From NCBI RefSeq assembly GCF_036227225.1, contig NZ_CP109444.1, forward strand, positions 8,041,501 to 8,105,500: a stretch of 64,000 nt of DNA, written 5' to 3'. This DNA is from Streptomyces sp. NBC_01478. Its GTDB lineage: Bacteria > Actinomycetota > Actinomycetes > Streptomycetales > Streptomycetaceae. Below the pieces are notes generated by a model, which saw only the letters and a list, made by a program, of their open reading frames with translations, searched no databases and was not told the origin of the DNA. The translations under genes and the position numbers were made by a program. Positions 19,418-26,601 of the stretch are shown here, one piece after another (position 1 is the stretch's first letter; each line of letters starts with the position of its first letter).

Positions 19418-22400
19418 ATGCTCGGGGCCGTGGAGACCAGGTCCGTCAGTCCGGTCTTCGTCGGTCGTGCCGGCGAGCTGGACACGCTGAACGATGCGCT
19501 CGCCCGCGCCGCCGCGGGCGAGCCGCAGGCGTTGCTGCTGGGCGGTGAGGCCGGCGTGGGCAAGACCCGGCTGGTCGAGGAGTTCGCCACCGCCGCCTGC
19601 CGCCGGGGCGCCGTCGTCGCACTCGGCGGCTGCGTCGAGATCGGCGCGGACGGACTGCCCTTCGCCCCGTTCTCCACCGCCCTGCGCGCGCTGCGCCGCG
19701 CACTGCCCGCCGAGCTGTCCGCGGCCGCCGCCGGCCAGGAGGAGGAACTCGCCCGGCTGCTCCCCGAGTTGGCGGAGACACCCACCGACCGGCGGGCCGG
19801 CCGCCACGACGAGGAGGGCATGGCCCGCCTCTTCGAACTCACCGCGCGCCTCCTGGAGCGCGTCGCCGCCGAGCGCACGGTCGTCGTCGCCCTGGAGGAC
19901 CTGCACTGGGCCGACGCCTCCACCCGCCACCTCCTCGCCTACCTCTTCCGCACCCTGCGCACCGGCCGCCTCCTCGTCCTCGCCACCTACCGCGCCGACG
20001 ACATCCACCGCCGCCACCCGCTGCGCCCCCTGCTCGCCGAACTCGACCGGCTCCGCACGGTCCGCCGGATCGAACTGGGCCGCTTCAACCGGCAGGAGGT
20101 GGGCCGCCAGATCGCCGGCATCCACGCCGCCGAACCCGACCCCGCCCAGGTCGACGAGATCTTCGAACGCTCCGACGGCAACGCCTTCTTCGTCGAGGAA
20201 CTCGCCGTCGCCGCCCACGACGGCTGCCGCAGCAACCTCACCGACTCCCTGCGCGACCTGCTCCTGGTCCGGGTCGAGTCACTGCCCGAGAGCGCCCAGC
20301 GGGTCTGCCGGATCGTCGCCGAGGGCGGCTCCACCGTCGAGTACCGGCTGCTCGCCGCCGTCGCCCGGCTCGCCGAGGACGACCTCATTGAGGCGCTGCG
20401 GGCCGCCGTCGGCGCCAACATCCTCCAGGCCGCCCCCGGTGACGACGGCTACCGCTTCCGTCACTCCCTGGTCCGCGAGGCCGTCGGCGACGACCTGCTG
20501 CCCGGCGAGCGCTCCCGCATCAACCGCCGGTACGCCGAGGTCCTGGAGGCCGACCCGACGCTCGTCCCGGCCGACCAGCGCGTCATGCGCCTGGCGAGCT
20601 ACTGGTACCACGCCCACGACGCCGCCAAGGCCCTCCCCGCCGTCCTGGCCGCCTCCGTCGCGGCCCGCGGCCGGCACGCCCACTCCGAGCAACTACGGCT
20701 CCTGGAGCGGGCGATGGAGCTCTGGGACACCGCCCCCGACGCCGTACGCGCCGGTCTGCGTCCCGTCGACTACACCGAGGTGTACCCGCCCTGCGGGTGC
20801 GACCCGGAGACCACACCCCTGCGCTATCTCGACCTGATGGCGGAGGCGGCCGTCGCCGGGCGGCTGAGCGGGGAGCGCGAGCGCGCCCTGAAGATCACCA
20901 AGCGGGCCCTGCACCTCCTGGAGGACGAGGGCGACCCGCTGCGGGCCGCCTGGTTCTGGGTGCAGCGCTCCGTCCTGGTCCGGGCCCAGTCCCGCGGCGA
21001 CGGCTGGACGGAACTGGCCGCCGCCCAGGAGCTGGTCCGCGGACTGCCGCCCTCCGAGGTGCACGCGGAGGTACTGGCCAAGGTCGCCGGCTGGTCCACG
21101 GTGCATGTGCCGGGACCGGACGCCTACGTGGCCGCCGAGCGCGCGGTCGAGTACGCGCGCATGGTGGGCGCCCGCGAGATCGAGCTGGACGCGCGCCTCA
21201 CCCTGGCCGGCCTCATGGTCGTGTCCGGCGACGTCGAGGCGGGACTCGCCGAGCTGGTCGAGGTGAACGAACGAACGGTCGCGGAGGGCATCTCCACCGT
21301 CGCCGGCCGCAGCTATGTGAACCTTCCCTCCTTCCTCGAAACGGTCGGCCGCTCCCGGGAGGCGCTGCCCATCCTGGAGACGGGGCTCGCCTTCGCCAAG
21401 AAGTTCGGCCAGTTCGACAAAGAGGCGTGGATCTGGGGAAACCTCGCCGAGTCCCTGTTCACCCTGGGCCGCTGGGACGAGGCCGCCGAGGCGGCGACCA
21501 ACTCGCAGCGCGTGGACCAGAGCGCCAAACCCCGCGGTTTCCACGCCCGGATCCGCGCCGAACTCGCTCTCGCCCGAGGTGACGTGGCGCAGGCCCGTGA
21601 CCAACTGGCCGCCGCCCGCGAGCACTTCGGCACCCATGACGTCGCCCCCCAGCATCATCTGCCGTTGGAGCGGATCGAACTCCAGGTCGCCACCGCCGAG
21701 GGCCGCCTCCTCGACGCCCGCGCCACCCTCGAACTGGTCCTGGACTCCGGCTTCCGCCCCGGCACGCACTTCGAGGCCTGGCCCCTGCTGGTCACCGCGG
21801 CCGTCGCCGAGACCCAGGCCGTCGGCCTGCCCGTCGCCGACCCCGGCCGCCCCAAGATCCTCGAACGCCTCCGGGCGGTCGCCAAGCAGGTACCCACCAA
21901 CGTCCCCGTCTGGCGGGCCCACGAACGCTGGCTCCGCGCCGAACTCCTGTACGCCGAGGGCCGCTCCACCCCGGACGACTGGTCCGAGGCGGTCGCCGCC
22001 TTCGAATGCCTCGACCGCCCCTACGACCTCGCCCGCGTCCGGCACCGGCTGGCCGAAGCGGTGCTGTCCGACCCCGACGGGGGTGACGACGAGCGGGACC
22101 GCGCCACGGAACTGCTCCGCCTGTCCGCCGCCGTAGCCGACCACCTGGGCGCCCGCCCGCTCGCCGACTCCGTCGCGCTGCTTGCCCAGCGGGCCCGGCT
22201 GACGCTCACGAAGGTCCCGGCGCGCAGAGCGGTCCCCGCCGACCCCGTCGAGGCGCTCGGTCTCACCAGCCGGGAGCGTGACGTCCTGCGCCTGGTGTCC
22301 GCCGGCCGCACCAACCGGCAGATCGCCGAGGAACTCTTCATCTCCCCGAAGACCGCGAGCGTCCACGTCTCGAACATCCTGGGCAAGCTCGGCGTCTCGG

Positions 22401-22480
22401 GCCGGGGCGAGGCGGCGGCCGTGGCCCACCGGCTGGAGCTGTTCCCGCCCGACCCGCTCACCGTGCGTTCCGCGCGATGA
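19418..22480 (+). CDS. LuxR family regulator with N-terminal AAA ATPase (LAL type)
   Basis: About 1020 residues. The N-terminal STAND-type ATPase has Walker A GGEAGVGKT at residues 42-50 and Walker B VVVALEDLHWAD. A long alpha-solenoid of TPR-like helices fills the middle, and a LuxR/GerE helix-turn-helix ends the protein (LTSRERDVLRLVSAGRTNRQ, IAEELFISPKTASVHVSNIL). Such large ATP-binding LuxR regulators often activate secondary metabolism or sugar uptake genes. ATG 19418 or GTG 19430 gives a normal N-terminus (VFVGRAGEL). The frame is open through the minisatellite to 18698, which would add 240 Pro/Gly/Gln-rich residues. Confidence 0.87.
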   Translation: MLGAVETRSVSPVFVGRAGELDTLNDALARAAAGEPQALLLGGEAGVGKTRLVEEFATAACRRGAVVALGGCVEIGADGLPFAPFSTALRALRRALPAELSAAAAGQEEELARLLPELAETPTDRRAGRHDEEGMARLFELTARLLERVAAERTVVVALEDLHWADASTRHLLAYLFRTLRTGRLLVLATYRADDIHRRHPLRPLLAELDRLRTVRRIELGRFNRQEVGRQIAGIHAAEPDPAQVDEIFERSDGNAFFVEELAVAAHDGCRSNLTDSLRDLLLVRVESLPESAQRVCRIVAEGGSTVEYRLLAAVARLAEDDLIEALRAAVGANILQAAPGDDGYRFRHSLVREAVGDDLLPGERSRINRRYAEVLEADPTLVPADQRVMRLASYWYHAHDAAKALPAVLAASVAARGRHAHSEQLRLLERAMELWDTAPDAVRAGLRPVDYTEVYPPCGCDPETTPLRYLDLMAEAAVAGRLSGERERALKITKRALHLLEDEGDPLRAAWFWVQRSVLVRAQSRGDGWTELAAAQELVRGLPPSEVHAEVLAKVAGWSTVHVPGPDAYVAAERAVEYARMVGAREIELDARLTLAGLMVVSGDVEAGLAELVEVNERTVAEGISTVAGRSYVNLPSFLETVGRSREALPILETGLAFAKKFGQFDKEAWIWGNLAESLFTLGRWDEAAEAATNSQRVDQSAKPRGFHARIRAELALARGDVAQARDQLAAAREHFGTHDVAPQHHLPLERIELQVATAEGRLLDARATLELVLDSGFRPGTHFEAWPLLVTAAVAETQAVGLPVADPGRPKILERLRAVAKQVPTNVPVWRAHERWLRAELLYAEGRSTPDDWSEAVAAFECLDRPYDLARVRHRLAEAVLSDPDGGDDERDRATELLRLSAAVADHLGARPLADSVALLAQRARLTLTKVPARRAVPADPVEALGLTSRERDVLRLVSAGRTNRQIAEELFISPKTASVHVSNILGKLGVSGRGEAAAVAHRLELFPPDPLTVRSAR

Positions 22481-22517
22481 GTCGTACGCTGTAGGGGACC
22501 GGCACAGGGGAGGCGCC

Positions 22518-22811
22518 GTGTTCAACATGTTCGAGGAGTTGTTCTCACCGGGCCGCAAGCACACCCAGGACGAGGCCAACCGGCTTGCGCTGACCAGGGT
22601 CGATGTCGCCGACGGTGACCCCGGGCGCGGGCCGATAGACCTGGAGTCCGGGAAGGTCGTCGTACGGCTGCCGGAAGCCGACGCTCGTACCGATCCCGAT
22701 CCCGATCCCGATCCCGATGCTGGGTCCGGCGACGACGCCGATGCCGACCCCTCCGCCGAGCCGCCCGCTACGTCACCTGAAGCTCCAGAATCCGGTCGTC
22801 CCCCGACTTAG
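22518..22811 (+). CDS. DUF6191-like small protein
   Basis: A 97-residue protein starting at a GTG with GGGGAGGCGCC directly upstream. The first 50 residues (FNMFEELFSPGRKHTQDE, then DVADGDPGRGPIDLESGKVV) resemble what I know as DUF6191, found in Streptomyces without assigned function. The C-terminal third is a low-complexity acidic tail with a DPDPDPDP repeat. Its 3' end overlaps the convergent sugar dehydrogenase gene by 44 bases. Confidence 0.65.
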   Translation: MFNMFEELFSPGRKHTQDEANRLALTRVDVADGDPGRGPIDLESGKVVVRLPEADARTDPDPDPDPDAGSGDDADADPSAEPPATSPEAPESGRPPT

Positions 22812-23940
22812 GCGTGCCGCGGCCGTCCGTGTTGCTGGTGATCAGCCACAGCTTGTCGCCGTCGGCCGACGCCACGGTGCGCAGCCGGCCGTACTCGCCG
22901 GTGAGGAAGGCCTGCGGGGCGGCGGACGCCTTCGTGCCGTCCAGCGGGATGCGCCACAGGCGTTGGCCCTTCAGCCCCGCCATCCATACGGAACCCTCGG
23001 CGTAGGCGATGCCGCTCGGGGAGGCGTCGTCCGTGTGCCACTGGGCGATCGGGTTGTGGTACTCGGCGTTGTTCCCCTTGCCTTCCGCGTCCGGCCAGCC
23101 GTAGTCGTCGCCCGGCGTGATCGCGTTCAGCTCGTCCCAGGTGTCCTGGCCGAACTCCGAGGCGAACAGCCGCTGCTTGGAGTCCCAGGCGAGGCCCTGC
23201 ACATTGCGGTGGCCGTAGGTGTACACCGGCGAGTTCGGGAACGGGTTGCCCGGCGCCGGGTCGCCCTCCGGGGTCAGCCGCAGGATCTTGCCGCCGAGGG
23301 ACTTCTTGTCCTGCGCCAGGCCCCGCTGACCGCTCTCGCCCGTGCCCGCGTACAGCATGCCGTCCGGGCCGAAGGCGATGCGGCCGCCGTTGTGGATGTA
23401 GCCCTTGGGGATGCCCTTGAAGACCGTGTCGGGCGCGCCCAACTGCTCACCGGCGGGCTTCTTCTCGTCGTACAGCACGCGGACGATGCGGTTGTCCGAG
23501 GCCGAGGTGAAGTACGCGTAGATCATGTGGTCCGAGGCGTAGTCAGGGGAGAGCGCGATACCGAGGAGGCCGCCCTCACCGGCCGCGGAGACCCCGGACA
23601 CCGTGCCCAACTCGGTCTTCTTGCCGGTCTTCTCGTCGATCCTCGTGATCGTGCCGTCGTCGCGCGAGGAGACCAGGAGGTCCCCCTCGGGCAGCGGGGC
23701 GAGGCCCCACGGGGTCTTCAGCCCCTCGGTGACCGTGCGCAGCACCTTCACCGTGCCCTTGGCGGGCGGGGTCTGCTCGGCGGCCTGCGCGGAGGGCGAG
23801 GCCGCCCCGGTCGCCGTACCGCTGCTGCCGGACGACGCACCGGTGCCGTCACCCGGGGATCCTCCTCCGTCGGAGGAGCACCCGGCCGTCAGCAGGAGTG
23901 CGGTCACGGCCAGGGCGGCCGGCACGGCTCGACGTTGCAC
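22768..23940 (-). CDS. PQQ-dependent sugar dehydrogenase-like lipoprotein
   Basis: A 390-residue exported lipoprotein. The signal peptide ends in the lipobox LLTAGC (Cys21), followed by a Ser/Gly/Ala-rich linker. The body is a six-bladed beta-propeller of the glucose/sorbosone dehydrogenase (GSDH) family, with GLKTPWGLAPLPEGDLLVS, GEGGLLGIALSPDY, HNGGRIAFGPDGMLYAGTGE, YGHRNVQGLAWD and EFGQDTWDELN. The family oxidises aldose sugars with PQQ outside the membrane. The GTG at 23940 is favoured by AAAGGACC upstream; an in-frame ATG at 23967 is the alternative. Physiological substrate unknown. Confidence 0.88.
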   Translation of the reverse strand: MQRRAVPAALAVTALLLTAGCSSDGGGSPGDGTGASSGSSGTATGAASPSAQAAEQTPPAKGTVKVLRTVTEGLKTPWGLAPLPEGDLLVSSRDDGTITRIDEKTGKKTELGTVSGVSAAGEGGLLGIALSPDYASDHMIYAYFTSASDNRIVRVLYDEKKPAGEQLGAPDTVFKGIPKGYIHNGGRIAFGPDGMLYAGTGESGQRGLAQDKKSLGGKILRLTPEGDPAPGNPFPNSPVYTYGHRNVQGLAWDSKQRLFASEFGQDTWDELNAITPGDDYGWPDAEGKGNNAEYHNPIAQWHTDDASPSGIAYAEGSVWMAGLKGQRLWRIPLDGTKASAAPQAFLTGEYGRLRTVASADGDKLWLITSNTDGRGTPKSGDDRILELQVT

Positions 23941-24132
23941 GATCGGGTCCTTTCGACGGGCGGGCACTCACCGGTGGATACGGCGCTTCCTCACGGCGGG
24001 CTCACGGCCGCACCGTCCGGCTGGTTCTCCTTGTCATACTCCGCTCACGCCGCACGGGTTCCCGATCACAGCGCACCGACGCACGATCGAGCCGTGGCGT
24101 GCGGGGCCGGGTCCGTCGCCGCCCCGCGGAGC

Positions 24133-25131
24133 TCAGTCCCAGGACCCCCGAGCCGCGGGCAGCCCCGCCACCTCCGCCAGGTCCTCCGTCGTCAGGCACA
24201 GGCCCGCCGCCCCCGCGTTCTCCCTCACCCAGCGCTCCCGCTTCGTGCCCGGTACCGCCACCACATGCGCCCCCTGCGCCAGTACCCACGCCAGGGCCAC
24301 CTGGGCCGGGGTCACCTCCGGGCCGTGGCGGCGGGCCACGCGGCGCAGGCCGGCGATGATCGGCTGGTTCGCGGCGGTCATCTCGGCGGTGAAGCGGGGG
24401 TGGCGGGCGCGGATGTCGTCCGGTTCGAAGCCCTCGCCCGGGGTCAGGGTGCCGGTCAGGAAGCCGTTGCCGAGGGGCATCGCCGCGAGGAAGCCGACGC
24501 CGCGCGCCGCGCACCATGGGAGCAACGCGTCCAGGGCCTCCGGTGACCACACCGACAGCTCGGCCTGGACCGCCGTGACGGGGAACACCTGTTGTACGCG
24601 CTGGAGTTGGCGGATCGTTCCGTCATGGAGCCGTGCCCCGGGGCGGCGCGCGGAGCGGGCGCCGACCGCGCAGATCCCCAACGCCCGTACTTTTCCGGCC
24701 TGTACGAGATCCGCCATCGCACCCCACGTCTCCTCGACGGGGACCTCGGGGTCGGCGCGGTGCAGTTGGTAGAGGTCGATCACGTCCGTCTGGAGGCGGC
24801 GGAGCGACGCGTCACACGCGCGTTTCACGTAGCCGGGACGGCCGTTGGCCACGATGTGCTGTTCGCCGACCAGCAGGCCGACCTTCGTCGACACGAACGC
24901 GTCCCCGCGCCGCTCCCTCAACACCCGCCCCAGCAACAGCTCGTTGGTGAACGGGCCGTACATGTCGGCGGTGTCCAGCAGCGTCACACCCAGATCGAGC
25001 GCCCGGTGCACGGCCCTGACCGACTCGTCGCCCCGCCGACGCGACCCGCTGTACGCCCAGTTCATCGGCATGCAGCCGAGTCCGACGGCTCCCATGGCGA
25101 GCGACCCCGCGCCGATCGTCCTGCGCTCCAC
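24133..25131 (-). CDS. aldo/keto reductase
   Basis: A 332-residue NADPH-dependent AKR with a TIM barrel. The catalytic tetrad is visible: Asp in DTADMYG, Tyr in the same motif, Lys in FVSTKVG and His in QLHRAD. The C-terminal cofactor site AVPGTKRERWVREN is typical of the AKR13/YajO-like group. GTG 25131 with GGGAGGG upstream fits the family N-terminus RTIGAGSLAMGAVGLGCM; the frame extends to 25233 without good codon use. Substrate unknown. Divergent from the hydroxyacid dehydrogenase gene. Confidence 0.87.
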   Translation of the reverse strand: MERRTIGAGSLAMGAVGLGCMPMNWAYSGSRRRGDESVRAVHRALDLGVTLLDTADMYGPFTNELLLGRVLRERRGDAFVSTKVGLLVGEQHIVANGRPGYVKRACDASLRRLQTDVIDLYQLHRADPEVPVEETWGAMADLVQAGKVRALGICAVGARSARRPGARLHDGTIRQLQRVQQVFPVTAVQAELSVWSPEALDALLPWCAARGVGFLAAMPLGNGFLTGTLTPGEGFEPDDIRARHPRFTAEMTAANQPIIAGLRRVARRHGPEVTPAQVALAWVLAQGAHVVAVPGTKRERWVRENAGAAGLCLTTEDLAEVAGLPAARGSWD

Positions 25132-25207
25132 CTGCTCGTGACCCTCCCTCTTCCGGCCCCCAAACCTAACCTCTGCACGCGCGCGTGCCTGACATAGCCT
25201 CCTGACC

Positions 25208-26155
25208 ATGACTGTTGACGTGTGGCTGCCCATCCCGCCGGAGGAGATCGCAGGACTTCCCGAGGGGCCCGACTACCTTTTCTGGGACGGAGGTGAGGAC
25301 TTCCCCGCGGACCCGGCCGACTGCGCCTTCTACGTCGTGCCCTACATGAAGAGCAGCGAGACCGGCGTGCGGCCGCTGCCGGCGATGGGCTCCGTGCAGG
25401 TCGTACAGACGTTGTCGGCCGGTATCGACCATGTGCAGCCGGGGCTCAAGTACCTGCGCCCCGGTGTGCAGTTGTGCAACGCGCGTGGGGTGCACGAGGC
25501 CAGCACCGGTGAGTTGGCGCTGACGCTGATCCTCGCCTCGCTGCGGGGCGTCCCCGACTTCGTGCGGGCGCAGGACAAGGGGGAGTGGCTCGGCGGGTTC
25601 CGGCCCGCCCTCGCCGACCGGTCCGTTCTCATCGTCGGCTACGGGTCCATCGGTTCCGCCATCGAGGACCGGCTCACTCCCTTCGAACTCGCGCGGGTGG
25701 CGCGGGTGGCGCGCTCCGCGCGTACCACCGCGCGCGGGCCGGTGCATCCGCTCGCCGAACTGCCCGCCCTGCTCCCGGAAGCGGACGTCGTCATCCTCTC
25801 CACGCCCCTGAACGAGACGACCCGGCACCTGGTCGACGCCGAGTTCCTGGCCCGGATGAAGGACGGGGCGCTGCTGGTCAACGTGGCCCGGGGCCCCGTC
25901 GTGGACACCGAGGCGCTGCTCGCGGAGCTCGAACGCGGCCGTATCACCGCCGCGTTGGACGTCACCGACCCCGAACCCCTGCCCCAGGGGCACCCGTTGT
26001 GGCAGGCGTCCGGCGTGCTGATCAGTCCGCATGTCGGCGGGCCCACTTCGGCGTTCATGCCGCGCGCGAAGCGCCTGATTGTCGACCAGTTGGGGCGATT
26101 CGTGAACCGGGAGCCGCTGCGCAACGTGATCCTTACGACAGGACCGACGGGGTAG
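25208..26155 (+). CDS. D-isomer-specific 2-hydroxyacid dehydrogenase
   Basis: A 315-residue NAD(P)-dependent dehydrogenase. The cofactor loop is VGYGSIGSAIEDRL near residue 145, and the catalytic Arg, Glu and His are in NVARGPVVDTEALL, DVTDPEPLPQGHPLW and ISPHVGGPT. The N-terminal substrate domain (TLSAGIDHV) is typical of the glyoxylate/hydroxypyruvate reductase branch. Substrate preference cannot be read. ATG 25208. A short inverted-repeat terminator follows. Confidence 0.88.
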   Translation: MTVDVWLPIPPEEIAGLPEGPDYLFWDGGEDFPADPADCAFYVVPYMKSSETGVRPLPAMGSVQVVQTLSAGIDHVQPGLKYLRPGVQLCNARGVHEASTGELALTLILASLRGVPDFVRAQDKGEWLGGFRPALADRSVLIVGYGSIGSAIEDRLTPFELARVARVARSARTTARGPVHPLAELPALLPEADVVILSTPLNETTRHLVDAEFLARMKDGALLVNVARGPVVDTEALLAELERGRITAALDVTDPEPLPQGHPLWQASGVLISPHVGGPTSAFMPRAKRLIVDQLGRFVNREPLRNVILTTGPTG

Positions 26156-26601
26156 TCGTAACAGGGGCTCGATCCGCTTCCGGCACCCTCCGCAACTCTC
26201 CGGAAGCGGGGCGTGCACGCATCTCCGCTGGTCGTCACGGAGCGTAGAGGAACTATGTCCCTGAGTGACGAGACTGGTGTATCGTCCCGGCAGGGGCTGC
26301 GCCGCGCACCGTTCGGCGCCGGGGATGGACATTTCAGACTGTGAGGGGGGCGACGGGCGATGCACGGCCTATGGACGAGCGATCCGACGCGGCGGGGCCG
26401 CCGACGGCGACCCTGGCGCGCCGCCGCGGGCAGACGCGGCCACCACGGCGATCACAGCGGTCACGGCAACCACAGCGGTCATGGTGGACAGCACAGCCAC
26501 CACGGTCATCATCACCGCAGGCCCAACAGCCGCCGCAGGCACGCTCATCCAGCGCACCGGGGCCCGCGGGACCCGGGAGCGACGCGGACCGGGAGGGACC
26601 G
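26156..26601 (+). other. 446-base region before cdgF with several open frames
   Basis: It holds a terminator (26174-26209), then a 29-codon ORF at 26255-26344 with AGAGGAAC before its ATG, whose stop overlaps a GTG at 26341 in the cdgF frame, and an 81-codon His-rich ORF at 26360-26605 (motifs HSGHGNHSGHGG, SHHGHHH) whose stop overlaps the chosen cdgF GTG. The cdgF frame is open from 26341 but its third positions are often A between 26430 and 26530, unlike real coding sequence here. A short GC-poor repeat of the type GGTCACGGCAACCACAGC underlies the His-rich stretch. None of these ORFs is certain. Confidence 0.4.
26174..26209 (+). terminator. terminator after hydroxyacid dehydrogenase
   Basis: Ten-base perfect arms CCGCTTCCGG and CCGGAAGCGG with a 16-base loop, starting 18 bases after the dehydrogenase stop. 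No T-run. Confidence 0.65.

Noticed and set aside
18373..19923. 516-codon minus-strand frame with repeated CRAGAAGPPC-like units
   Set aside because: It is the reverse reading of the 27-bp minisatellite plus the LuxR 5' end. The unit length is a multiple of three, which keeps every frame open; no start site or domain supports it.
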